Assembly: GCA_020051075.1 (NCBI GenBank)
Contig: JAGVJP010000007.1
Location: forward strand, 1-36,142
Length of the DNA stretch: 36,142 nucleotides
From: Parachlamydiales bacterium
GTDB lineage: Bacteria > Chlamydiota > Chlamydiia > Chlamydiales > Parachlamydiaceae
Reading direction: 5' to 3'
Position numbers and translations under genes: made by a program. Under the pieces are notes generated by a model. It was not told where the DNA came from. It made no database searches and saw nothing but the letters and a program-made list of their open reading frames with translations. Below, in pieces: positions 8,511-18,000 of this stretch. The stretch's first letter is position 1, and every line of letters begins with the position of its first letter.

Positions 8511-9686
8511 ATGCACCTTCACGAATTTCAAGCAAAACAGATTCTTAAAGACGTCGGCATTCCCATCCCTGACTTTTTTGTAGTCGCCTCCGAAAAGGAC
8601 GTTGATGACCTTCTCAAAAAGACAGGATGGCAGTCTGCTGTCGTTAAAATCCAGATCCATGCAGGGGGAAGAGGCAAAGCTGGAGGAGTAAAACTCGGCC
8701 ATCATCCTGATGAAATCAGAGCTCTTGTGCGGGAACTCCTCGGCAAAAAATTCATCACCCCACAAACTGGCCCGGAAGGGATGGTGGCACATCAGCTCCT
8801 TATTTCTCCGATTATCCCTATCGCTCATGAATACTATTTAGGATTGACCATCAGTAGAGAGCTCAGCCAGACCATCCTCATCGCCTCTCCCGTCGGAGGG
8901 GTCGACATCGAACAAGTTGCCTCAGAACATCCTAGCCAAATTTTGACTTTGCCGCTCCCTGAAGAAGGGCAGTTCCGCACCTATCAGCTGCTGCGTCTGG
9001 CCAAATTCATGGGATGGAATGGTAAAACAGCGGAAGAAGGCATTGCCATCGTAAAAAATCTTGTCCTAGCCTTCGTTGGAAGCGACGCTAATCTCCTCGA
9101 GATCAACCCCCTGATTGAAACGGCAGAAGGACATCTCATCGCCCTCGATGCCAAACTCACCGTCGATGACAATGCACTCTACCGACAGCCAGGTTTAAAA
9201 CAGATGTTTGATTCAACCCAGATTTCCCCTTACGAAGCGCGCGCCGTCGCCCATGACCTCGCTTATGTCGCTCTTGAAGGAGATGTCGGATGCATGGTCA
9301 ATGGAGCGGGATTAGCCATGGCGACAATGGACCTCATCCATTTTTTTGGAGGAGAACCGGCAAACTTCCTCGATGTTGGCGGCAGCGCCTCTGCTGATAA
9401 GGTCGCAGAAGGATTTAGAATCATCCTCTCAGACCCCAAAGCTAAAGCGATCCTCGTCAACATCTTTGGAGGGATCATGAATTGCGACACCATTGCGGAA
9501 GGGGTCATTGCCGCTGCAAAAGATCAGCACATCGGCATCCCCCTTGTCGTCAGACTGGAAGGGACTAACGTCGAACAAGGGAGAAAAATCCTTGAAGAGT
9601 CCGGATTGGATATCGTCAATACAAATAGCCTGACAGAGGCTGCGCAGCAAGCAGTGAAACTCGCCAAGCAGAAGAGAGGATCATAA
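8511..9686 (+). CDS. sucC: Succinyl-CoA ligase (ADP-forming) beta subunit
   Basis: Nucleotide-binding beta subunit of succinyl-CoA synthetase, which makes ATP or GTP from succinyl-CoA in the TCA cycle. The 391-aa product has the ATP-grasp fold with GGRGKAGG at 52-59 and LLEINPL at 195-201 (metal/nucleotide site). The CoA-ligase domain follows, with [11 protein letters not shown] at 264-274, GGSASADKV near 290-298, and NIFGGI at 317-322. Length is close to the E. coli protein. The start at 8511 follows a GAGG ribosome site. It lies 1 nt before sucD, so the two subunits are co-translated. The ftsY-sucC-sucD order is one I recall from Chlamydia. Confidence 0.97.
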   Translation: MHLHEFQAKQILKDVGIPIPDFFVVASEKDVDDLLKKTGWQSAVVKIQIHAGGRGKAGGVKLGHHPDEIRALVRELLGKKFITPQTGPEGMVAHQLLISPIIPIAHEYYLGLTISRELSQTILIASPVGGVDIEQVASEHPSQILTLPLPEEGQFRTYQLLRLAKFMGWNGKTAEEGIAIVKNLVLAFVGSDANLLEINPLIETAEGHLIALDAKLTVDDNALYRQPGLKQMFDSTQISPYEARAVAHDLAYVALEGDVGCMVNGAGLAMATMDLIHFFGGEPANFLDVGGSASADKVAEGFRIILSDPKAKAILVNIFGGIMNCDTIAEGVIAAAKDQHIGIPLVVRLEGTNVEQGRKILEESGLDIVNTNSLTEAAQQAVKLAKQKRGS

Positions 9687-9687
9687 C

Positions 9688-10575
9688 ATGTCGATCCTAG
9701 TCAATAAAGACACACGCATCATCACTCAGGGTATCACAGGAAAAGCGGGCCGTTTCCACACCGAACAAGGGATGCTTTACGCTCCGACATATGTTGGAGG
9801 AGTCACGCCAGGCAAAGGCGGAGGAGAAATTTTCGGCCTTCCCATCTTTGATACCGTTTTAGAAGCCAAAGAAGCCACTCGATGCAACGCATCCCTCATC
9901 TTTGTCCCCCCTCCTTTTGCTGCTGAAGCCATCTTAGAGGCTGAAGACGCTGGCATTGAAATCATCGTCTGCATTACAGAAGGCATTCCCCTGCGCGACA
10001 TGCTTAAAGTGAGCACGGTAATGCGGAGAAGCAAAACAAGCCGCCTCATCGGCCCCAACTGCCCCGGTGTCATCACTCCCGGTGAATGCAAAATGGGAAT
10101 CATGCCCGGCTATATCCATCGGAAAGGAAACATCGGCATCGTCTCCCGGTCAGGGACCCTCACCTACGAAGCTGTCTGGCAGACAACGCAACTAGCCCTT
10201 GGACAATCCACCTGCGTTGGCATTGGCGGAGACCCGCTCAACGGCACCTCCTTCATCGATGTGTTAACACTCTTTCAGGAAGACCCTCAGACTGAAGGAA
10301 TCTTGATGATTGGCGAAATCGGAGGACAGGCCGAAGAGGATGCTGCCGACTGGATTCAATCACATTGCACAAAACCCGTTGCTGCCTTCATCGCAGGTCA
10401 AACAGCCCCTCCAGGACGGCGCATGGGTCATGCCGGTGCAATCATCTCCGGAGGGCAGGGAACAGCCCAGCAGAAAATCGCCGCTCTCAAAGCCGTCGGC
10501 GTCACCATCGCCGAGACACCAGCAGAGATGGGAGCAGCCATTCAATACGCATTAACTCAAGCAAGAAAACTATGA
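9688..10575 (+). CDS. sucD: Succinyl-CoA ligase alpha subunit
   Basis: Alpha subunit carrying the phosphohistidine of succinyl-CoA synthetase and the CoA-binding Rossmann domain. CoA-binding signature [13 protein letters not shown] is at the N-terminus (about 13-25). The catalytic histidine is in [14 protein letters not shown]248 of 295. [12 protein letters not shown] near 122-133 is the typical family segment. The ribosome site (AGAGGA) lies inside the sucC end, 1 nt after whose stop this gene starts. Its TGA overlaps the next ATG as ATGA, so sucC, sucD and the M50 protease appear to be one operon. Confidence 0.97.
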   Translation: MSILVNKDTRIITQGITGKAGRFHTEQGMLYAPTYVGGVTPGKGGGEIFGLPIFDTVLEAKEATRCNASLIFVPPPFAAEAILEAEDAGIEIIVCITEGIPLRDMLKVSTVMRRSKTSRLIGPNCPGVITPGECKMGIMPGYIHRKGNIGIVSRSGTLTYEAVWQTTQLALGQSTCVGIGGDPLNGTSFIDVLTLFQEDPQTEGILMIGEIGGQAEEDAADWIQSHCTKPVAAFIAGQTAPPGRRMGHAGAIISGGQGTAQQKIAALKAVGVTIAETPAEMGAAIQYALTQARKL

Positions 10576-11723
10576 TTTCTATTCCTGGACGCATTCCCAT
10601 TCACATCCATACATTTTTTTGGGTGCTCATTGCGATGATTGGCTGGCTCAACAGCGGATCAGTTCTAGGCACCGTCATCTGGGCCGCCGTCATTTTAGTT
10701 TCCATCCTGATCCATGAGTATGGCCACGCCCTCACCGCTGTCGCCTTCGGCCAGAGGGCTGAAATCAACCTCGTCGGACTCGGCGGCCTGACACGCCGTT
10801 TTGGAAAAGGAGATCTCGCGCGTTGGAGCGATTTTTTGATCGTTCTCAATGGGCCACTAGCCGGCTTCGCCCTCTTCTTCCTCTCCAGCTATGCTTTATC
10901 CTTCGTATCTTCAAGCCACCCTCTTTTATTCTACGCCCTGCAAGTCTCTGTCGAAGTGAATCTGTTTTGGACAATCCTCAACCTCGTTCCTGTCATCCCA
11001 CTAGATGGCGGCCACCTCATGCGGATTTTCTTAGAAGGGCTCTTCGGGGTGAAAGGACTAAAAGTTTCGTTATTCCTCAGCATTCTCATCGGTGTTATTC
11101 TTGGACTGGCATTTTTTGCTTATCAGCAGGTGATCATCGGAATATTATTCCTCATGATGGCCTTTGAAAGTTATCGCAGCTGGTCTGAAGCGAGAGGAAT
11201 GGCACAAGTCGATTCAGATAAACATCTGCAAAACCTCTTACAAGAAGGGGTAGAAATTCTGCAAGCGGGACGCTCTAAGGACGCTCTAGATAAATTTATC
11301 GAAATCAGAAATGAAGCGCCAAAAGGGCTCTTATACGTCTCAGCATCGCAGTATGGTGCGAGGGTGTTAGCAGAGCAAGGGCAGTATAAACAAGCGTACG
11401 ATTGGCTGCTCCCCCTTCAGAAACGTCTGTCGCCTGAATATCTCCATCTCTTGCAGCAGGTCGCATACCGCATTCAAGAGTGGGAAGAAGCTGTCAAAGT
11501 GGGGACGCAGGCCTACCAGACACAGCCTTCTCTAGATGCTGCACTCATCAATGCCCTTTCCTATGCAATCATGGGAGAGGCAGTCCCTGCCGTAGGCTGG
11601 CTTCGCAGCGCTGTGGATTTAGGGCTGCCCAACCTCCCTCAAATCATTGAAAAACGGGAATTCGATGCCATCAGAGAGTCCGCCCCTTTCCAGACGTGGC
11701 TGAAAAACCAGAAAAACTCATAA
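10572..11723 (+). CDS. M50-family (site-2-protease-like) membrane metalloprotease with TPR-like tail
   Basis: Integral membrane zinc protease of the S2P/SpoIVFB type. In the 383-aa product HEYGH at 48-52 is the HExxH zinc site inside the second hydrophobic segment. [11 protein letters not shown] at 137-147 supplies the third ligand, Asp145. Hydrophobic segments lie about 12-28, 33-55, 92-112, 120-140 and 165-195. Residues ~215-380 are soluble and read as helical TPR-like repeats ([26 protein letters not shown]-type pairs), perhaps for substrate selection. The reading frame is open further upstream inside sucD, but the ATG overlapping the sucD stop (ATGA) is the only start that makes a sensible N-terminus. 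There is no PDZ domain, unlike RseP. Substrate unknown. Confidence 0.88.
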   Translation: MISIPGRIPIHIHTFFWVLIAMIGWLNSGSVLGTVIWAAVILVSILIHEYGHALTAVAFGQRAEINLVGLGGLTRRFGKGDLARWSDFLIVLNGPLAGFALFFLSSYALSFVSSSHPLLFYALQVSVEVNLFWTILNLVPVIPLDGGHLMRIFLEGLFGVKGLKVSLFLSILIGVILGLAFFAYQQVIIGILFLMMAFESYRSWSEARGMAQVDSDKHLQNLLQEGVEILQAGRSKDALDKFIEIRNEAPKGLLYVSASQYGARVLAEQGQYKQAYDWLLPLQKRLSPEYLHLLQQVAYRIQEWEEAVKVGTQAYQTQPSLDAALINALSYAIMGEAVPAVGWLRSAVDLGLPNLPQIIEKREFDAIRESAPFQTWLKNQKNS

Positions 11724-11838
11724 ATCCAGTTTTGACAACTTGCATTTTAATTACTTAATACCGAAGTCTGGATTAATCTTGACTCACATTCTGGTCACAA
11801 AACTCCTTCACGTGCATACTACATGATGATTAGCTACC
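11724..11838. other. Convergent junction between operon and accessory block
   Basis: A 115-bp gap between the ends of the M50 gene and the leftward X gene. I find no strong GC hairpin followed by T-run. A weak inverted pair AATCCAG ... CTGGATT spans about 50 bp. It marks the boundary between the housekeeping region and the A+T-richer serine-run gene block. Confidence 0.4.
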
Positions 11839-13635
11839 TTATATACCACTAGAAGATGAAGATTGTGATGGGATCGATCCTCCGCCACTTTCAGGTTGAT
11901 CTGCAATCGCTGGGGTTCCACTAGGAATCAAAGGTCGGATGCCTTCAATTATTCCTCTGCTGAGCTGATTTATCTCATCATCATCCAGCCTTGACAATTC
12001 TTTAACCATTTGAGTGATCTGTGTGACAATCTGACTAGATTGTCTGCTACATTCTAGGAAAAATGCAGGATCTGATATTGAGTGGTTTAGATCCGAAGCC
12101 GGACCAGTTGATGATGAAGATGATGAGGTTGATCCTCCTACACCTCCACCTTGCTCAGAAGTCGTTGGAGTTTCAACTGCAGGAGCCGTCATTGGGAGTC
12201 CACTAATTGATGAAGAAGACACTGTAAGAGAACTGCTTTCTGGAACAGATCTTTCCTCATATTCACGAAGTATTTCCTGAATTTGCAAAGCAAAAGAGTG
12301 ATCCATCCTCTCCGCAAAGGAGGCTATCTGCTCAACCAAAATTGGCTTCAGTCTACGAAATTCCAATGAACCACTTAATAATATTGCTTTTACGACTTCG
12401 ACCATTGCGCGGGATGTTGAATCACCAGCAGTCTCACGTAATCGATTGTATTCAATTACAAGAAATTCCATCTTGAGTCTTCTATTTTCACTGTTGCTCA
12501 TCTGAATAACCGAAACCAACCGCAAGAGATGCTGTTGGTATGCATTAGATATTTCTTGTCCGATTCCAGAAGAAGCATCACATATCCTTATGAGCCGCAA
12601 TTCATGATCTTCTGAACTTCTAAAGACTATTTGGCGCAATCTATCCTCTTCCAGTAAAAGTGCTTTAGCGAGTTCTAATAACCTCGATTGCAAATGGTAA
12701 GTTTGAGAATTTGGCCTTTCCTCAGGAAAAATGAACCCGCCTATTTCATGCAACAATTCAAGAATCCGTTCTGCCCCAGATCGACAAACAGTCACGATCG
12801 AATCTGCGTCAACACTATTTTCTTGCGCAACAGCCGTCATTTGTTGAACCAATCTCATAAGTAGTTCTTGCTGTGCTGTTACACATATTTTTAAAATCTT
12901 CACGTTCGCACTAGTGCTATCCGCCGTCGACAATTCTTCTCCTCGTACGAAACCGACACTTCGATCTATATATTCATTGGAAATTTCAAAGTTTTTTCTC
13001 GAAACTTCCAATTGTATGCCTTGAATCCTTTCAACTAAGTTTCCAGACTCCGCACCTAAAGAAAGAACTTCATGTTGAAGTTCAAGATAACGCAATACAA
13101 TTTTTCTAGCTAATTTAATCACCATTATATCTACAGACTCACGTGGGAGAGAAACGAACTGATTTGCCTGAACCATTCCCTGAAGTTTTCCTAATCGCCT
13201 CACCAATTTTGTTTCTTCAAATGGCCTTATAGCAAATTCATGAACAGATCGATCTGTACTCCTCTCCTCAAGAATTTGTGTGAGATGTTGAAACGACTGA
13301 ATAGAATTTCGAATATACCCTTCTAAAGCACCCATACTCTCTGAAATACTTGTTTCGCCTTCTCGAGCACTTGGCTCTACCAAAATTCGTAATTGATTTT
13401 GCATCGAATTGATTTCATGTTGAAGCAACTGCCTTTGTGTGGCAATTTCATGATCAACAGCAATTCTAGACAACTCCAAGCGGGTTTTCGCAAGACCGAT
13501 GATTCTACTAGTCTCAATCAAAGAGCCAACTTTATTCTCTAATTGCTGAACCATCCGCCCAACATACCCAGTTTGCATGCTCCCTTTTCTGAAGTTTGAA
13601 GTAGTTGAAAATAACCCCGATAATCCTTGCATCAT
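11839..13635 (-). CDS. Helical protein X, 598 aa, with the shared C-terminal motif; unknown function
   Basis: I do not recognise a named family. The protein is almost wholly helical and probably coiled-coil. Its N-terminus (GSMQTGYVGRMVQQLENKV) resembles the start of the domain at the giants' C-termini. Residues ~365-440 (IGQEISNAYQQHLLRL ... SRAMVEVVKA) match the middle of the Y proteins. Residues ~535-590 (DPAFFLECSRQ ... IIEGIRPLI) match the shared end. A Pro/Thr/Ser linker before that contains VETPTTSEQ and a serine run, nearly identical to the tail of the neighbouring Y. X therefore looks like an expanded Y. The start at 13635 has AGGAG 6 nt upstream; a second Met follows directly. It lies 100 bp after Y and is probably co-transcribed with it. 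Confidence 0.85.
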   Translation of the reverse strand: MMQGLSGLFSTTSNFRKGSMQTGYVGRMVQQLENKVGSLIETSRIIGLAKTRLELSRIAVDHEIATQRQLLQHEINSMQNQLRILVEPSAREGETSISESMGALEGYIRNSIQSFQHLTQILEERSTDRSVHEFAIRPFEETKLVRRLGKLQGMVQANQFVSLPRESVDIMVIKLARKIVLRYLELQHEVLSLGAESGNLVERIQGIQLEVSRKNFEISNEYIDRSVGFVRGEELSTADSTSANVKILKICVTAQQELLMRLVQQMTAVAQENSVDADSIVTVCRSGAERILELLHEIGGFIFPEERPNSQTYHLQSRLLELAKALLLEEDRLRQIVFRSSEDHELRLIRICDASSGIGQEISNAYQQHLLRLVSVIQMSNSENRRLKMEFLVIEYNRLRETAGDSTSRAMVEVVKAILLSGSLEFRRLKPILVEQIASFAERMDHSFALQIQEILREYEERSVPESSSLTVSSSSISGLPMTAPAVETPTTSEQGGGVGGSTSSSSSSTGPASDLNHSISDPAFFLECSRQSSQIVTQITQMVKELSRLDDDEINQLSRGIIEGIRPLIPSGTPAIADQPESGGGSIPSQSSSSSGI

Positions 13636-13671
13636 AATTGTCTCCTATTAAAAATTCTTTGTACGCAAAGC

Positions 13672-13700
13672 GAAGCCTTCTCCTAAAAGAAGAAGGCTTC
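13672..13700 (-). other. Hairpin between Y and X (copy 1)
   Basis: GAAGCCTTCT (13672-13681) pairs exactly with AGAAGGCTTC (13691-13700) around a 9-nt loop, 35 bp after the Y stop and just before the X ribosome site. A near-identical hairpin lies at 28151-28178 after the paralogous Y. No proper U-run follows on the minus strand, so partial attenuation or mRNA processing is more likely than full termination. Confidence 0.7.
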
Positions 13701-13735
13701 AACAGAATTCAGCATGCTAAATCATGATGAATTAG

Positions 13736-14941
13736 TTAATCCCATCGAGAGGATGATGAAGATGATGAGGTTAATCCTCCTCCATCTCCAGTTTGCTCCG
13801 AAGTCGTTGGGGTTTCAACAACAGGCGCCGTCGTTGGAATTTCAATTGGAGCTGCAAGCGCCGTCGCTGAGGTTTCAATAGGTGCCGCAGGCCCTTCAAT
13901 CGCTGGTACCCCACCAGGAGCTGAAGAACTAGCCACAGCTCGTGATGACACACTCTTTGCCCATGGGATCAAGCTTTGGTTCAGCCCTTTCCCCTCTATG
14001 ACCATACGTCGCACTGTCTGACCTAATTCTGAGGCAATAACCTTAAACCTTCCATCTTCGACTTTAGCTAATTCTATCGCTAGCTGGTTCACCTGTGAAA
14101 TGATTAACCCTGTTTGTTTAGTGCACTCATGAAAAAAGGCTCGATCTATCGCACCTGTTTTTACAATTTCTACATTAGCTCTCGAGATAGCCTCTAACGA
14201 AGCCTTCGTAAGTTCGTAAGCGGCTGTAAAAGTTTTAACCATAAAAGCACACGTTTGCGGATCAGGATTTTGAAAAGCCTCTGCTATCGCGGCCAGATGT
14301 CTCTCATAACACAAAGTAAAAATTCTTCCAATTTTTGAATTTTCTCTGATTATGTCACTTTCTGTACTTTCTCCAAATATCTCACGTTCTGAATTTTCTC
14401 CAATTATCTCACAAATGATTTTTTGTGCATGAGCACATACGCGTGCTTGAATCTCACCGATAATGCCTTTTGAAATATTGCCGATTTGTTCAATCAATTC
14501 CTCCTGTTGAGTCTCAATTGAAAAGATGGTTTCACTTTGTAGAAGTTTTCCCGATTCACTTGATGAGCTAGATAAGCTGCTCGATGATGTCTCAGTCGAT
14601 GGTAAAGTCTGTGCTGTAGTTGATGCTCCGTCATCAGATTGATCTGCTATTGGTTGTGTAATCAAATTTAGAACTCTCTGAACAATTTCTGAAGCGAGTT
14701 GCTTCAGCCGATTGTCGTCTTCTGCTGCTGATTTAGCTACAAGTTCATTGATTTGAGTACTATTTTTTTCAATTTCTACCAATCTCAACGTTTGTGTACG
14801 ATCCCATGCTCGCTCTCGAAACTCATCGACAATCCCCTTTGCTATATCGTCAATTTGTTTAATCACTTGCGTTTGTTGGGTTCCAATTGCAAAAATGGGT
14901 TCGCTTTGTGATGGCCTTCCCAGTTCAGAAACTCCTGCCAT
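13736..14941 (-). CDS. Protein Y, 401 aa, with two copies of the shared helical domain
   Basis: Unknown function. Residues 5-97 are a shortened copy of the domain (SELGRPSQSEPIF, QIDDIAKGIVD, then QINELVAK ... QLASEIVQRVLNLI). A serine linker (about 117-129) follows, then a fuller copy at 129-317 (SGKLLQSETIF, QIGNISKGIIG, HECTKQTGLIISQVNQLAIEL, VIASELGQTVRRM). The tail (318-401) is Ala/Pro/Thr-rich, ends in a run of seven serines and RWD, and has no signal peptide. The fuller copy aligns with the 338-aa Y at 28211 and with the C-termini of both giants. Start at 14941 with AAGGAG 7 nt upstream. It lies 140 bp after the giant's stop, preceded by a leader related to those of the other Y genes. 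Confidence 0.85.
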   Translation of the reverse strand: MAGVSELGRPSQSEPIFAIGTQQTQVIKQIDDIAKGIVDEFRERAWDRTQTLRLVEIEKNSTQINELVAKSAAEDDNRLKQLASEIVQRVLNLITQPIADQSDDGASTTAQTLPSTETSSSSLSSSSSESGKLLQSETIFSIETQQEELIEQIGNISKGIIGEIQARVCAHAQKIICEIIGENSEREIFGESTESDIIRENSKIGRIFTLCYERHLAAIAEAFQNPDPQTCAFMVKTFTAAYELTKASLEAISRANVEIVKTGAIDRAFFHECTKQTGLIISQVNQLAIELAKVEDGRFKVIASELGQTVRRMVIEGKGLNQSLIPWAKSVSSRAVASSSAPGGVPAIEGPAAPIETSATALAAPIEIPTTAPVVETPTTSEQTGDGGGLTSSSSSSSRWD

Positions 14942-15080
14942 GATGCACTCCTTCTTTCTTTATAATTTTTATTCATCCAATCTAACCCTCAAATTTTTAT
15001 TTTGTAGAAATCAAAGGGCTGGTCTTACTCGTTTTTTTAAATCCTTGGTATAATTCCAAGCCTGTTACCCCCTGATCAAA
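14942..15080 (-). promoter_or_regulatory. Leader of Y (copy 1), reduced form
   Basis: The 139 bp between giant 1 and Y. The part nearest the start (ATCCAATCTAACCCTCAAA on the plus strand) matches the leaders of the Y genes at 29228 and 30306; the rest has diverged and the two hairpins of those leaders are degraded. A short palindrome (CTTGG ... CCAAG) lies near 15043-15060. An imperfect inverted repeat GTTACCC ... GGGTAAC overlaps the giant's stop. I cannot identify a firm promoter. Confidence 0.45.
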
Positions 15081-18000
15081 CTAGCTTGACAGGGTAACCA
15101 TACTTGGGGAGCTGCTTGAAGATGCTCCTTCGCTATAAAGTCCTCGCATCGTCCGTTCAATCTGTTGAGAGAAGTCTCTGACATGAATTCCATCCTTCGC
15201 GGAAATTTCTTTGACAACATCCATCACCCTCGGCACAATTTCAGTCGCTTGTTTTACACATTCTGTGAGAAAATCAGGAGCACTCGAGTTAGCCTGAACT
15301 AAAGAGAACTGTAAAAGCACTTTTTCATCAATCTGTTGTTTAATAGAAAAATATCCTTGTTTTACCCTCTCAACTTCTCTTAAGCGATCTTCTCGACTTT
15401 CTATCAAACCAACTTTATACAATTCCTCCAAGAATTCCCCATAATTCTCTTCAATGATCTTAGCAATTTCAGTTCGATGGGAAATGATTTTCTCTACAAT
15501 AGCTTCACGCTGTTCTGTTTGATGCAAGATCTCTTCCTGAATTGTGGACTGCTGAGCAAGAGTTTGTTGCATTAACGCCATGGACATACATTGTAAACGA
15601 GCATGTAATTGGATAGACTGTTTTTTCCCTTCGACAAACGTCTTTGCCACATCTCCCAGATGCTGAATGATGATCCCTCCAACGTAAGCTCCTGTAGACC
15701 CATTACCCATTTGCATGAGCACCCCCAATTCACAATACTGCTGTTGTTTTGCGAGCGTCACCCCTTTATCTAACAACAGGTGATCATCAATATATCCCAA
15801 AAACTTTGTTAATGCTTCACGTTCTATCTCCTCAAGCTTTTTGTAATGGTTCCACCCTTTGAGCAATTCTTTCAAGTAGGGATGAACCAATGATTTCTCT
15901 TCGCATATCTTAATTCTGTCACGTTCTTGAAAAATGGGGCTCCTCTCTCGCTTTCGATCCTCATTGCATTTATCAAGAATAAGATTGATCTTAACATCAA
16001 GCATCTCGATAGTTTCTTCGTTCAACCCTTCTTGATTTCTGACCATTTCTTCAATGAGCTGCTGACCGATTAATTTTTTAATCGAATTGATTTGTTCAAC
16101 CTTCAAATCGCGAGAAATCATTACGATTTCTGAAGCTTCTGAAATCGCTGTAAGGGACAACAAGCATTGTGTTTGTTCCTCGATACGTTTCAAACTATAT
16201 TGATACTCTGACCAGCAGGTCGCATGAAGGGCTTGTAATGACCCTGCAGCAATTCCATAACATATCGCTTTAAATGTGAAATCACGTACGGATGTTCTAG
16301 CAACAGTATTAAATAGTGGCTTAGCTGATGGCATCACCGCTCGATGAGAAGTGGATAGATGAATGAGCTTATGGTGATGATGACGATGTAAATTGATCCG
16401 TGAAGTCGCACTCCTGTGGGACGGATGTTTGTGATAAATCTTCACCCGATGATGTTTAGAAGTAATATTAAGTCTATTATCTCGAGCACTGGAAGTTGAA
16501 ACCCCATCATCCATATCGGCAAACACCTCTTCAGAGTTATCCTGACTAGTCGGTTGCCCTGCTTGTGAAGCATGACAAAATCCAACACCAATTCCAATAC
16601 CTGCTGCGGTTGATACTGCAATATTCGCTGTTTGAGCAATATTTGTGAGGCTATGTTCAAACTGTTTATAGAATAGCGTGTGGATTAATTCAATCAACTC
16701 TCGCTTTTGAACGTAATAATCATCTCGAAGATAGCGCCTAAACATTGCAACCACATCAAGAATCTGCTTAGTTCGCTTCTCCCTGAGATCGAGTTTCATA
16801 AATTGAGAAGCACTTGTCTGACCTCTAAGAAGTTGCCTACTTTCGTAGGCTGCTTTTTTTTCGAGGTCGATCATCCCATTAGAACTAATAATTTCTGCTT
16901 GGATCAGTAAATTCCAAATTTTATCAAAATCGGGCCCCATTATGATCAGTTTATCTCGAAAAATTTTCTTTACATCTCTCAATTGCTGACTTGTTTCATT
17001 CAGACATTGATCAAAAGCCTTCTCAAATTCAGCCAAAACTTCACGATCAAATACAGTCAACCGTTGCCCCTCAATGTCCGCATTGACAATCAAGCTTCTG
17101 AGTTTTGTTTCAAGAATCTGAAATTGATTTTTATTGCCTAAAAAAGCGTCCACAGCAAACATTTTATGTAAGGCCCCATTCCAAAAATCTTTCTTAAACA
17201 TGTCTTGAATGACAACTCTGATATTCTTCTTAAGAGATGGTTCAACCCGATTTAATATCGCCTTTGTAGAACGTTGTAAAGAAGTTCTAACAATTTCCTT
17301 AGAAACATTTTCACCAAGCTCTAGCCCCATTTGCTGAATAGAAACGATTAACTTACGAGAAATTAATGCTGCTGATTGAGCTGATTGATAAGATGCATCT
17401 CCATAAGTGGTAACCGACTTAAGAAAAGCGGATTTTATTTTCATCGCGTCCTTAGTAACTTGACTCGCAGCCTTAGCCTTACAGATGTTGCTAAAACCAC
17501 CAGAAATAAGGATGAGGGACAAGCTGACAGCCTTCTGCACGAGATAACTGCCAGGATCAAATTCGCGATGGTGTATTGTTTTAAATGCTCGAATTGCATC
17601 AACTGCACCTTCAGCGATTAGTCCTTGACCAACACTTGCTCCAAAACCTGCCGTGAAAGTCATTAAAGCGATCCCACCTGCAATCTGAGCCATACTCAAA
17701 CTTGTTAACAAAACTACGCTTTTCCAGGGTAATGGAAGTTGCTCGTCAATATCGTAAAGATAACAATAGCCATTCAAGCGATGGTCAGTGATAAAAGAAG
17801 ATTTCTCATTGATTTTCGAAAAGTCATCTTTAATTTTACGATGTTTGATCAGCACTTTTTGTTCTACACGATCAGCTTTTCTGATAATCTCTTCAGCGGT
17901 TCGTGGAGATATTCCTTCAATAGAGAAGATGGCATGATTATGCTCGTGTTCCGTAAGTTCTGCAATCTTAACAGCGTTCTCAACATTTAATCCGACAAAA

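Noticed and set aside
10365..10571. Upstream extension of the M50 frame inside sucD
   Set aside because: It translates to basic, low-complexity nonsense in the shadow of sucD; the ATGA-overlapping ATG at 10572 gives a normal M50 N-terminus.
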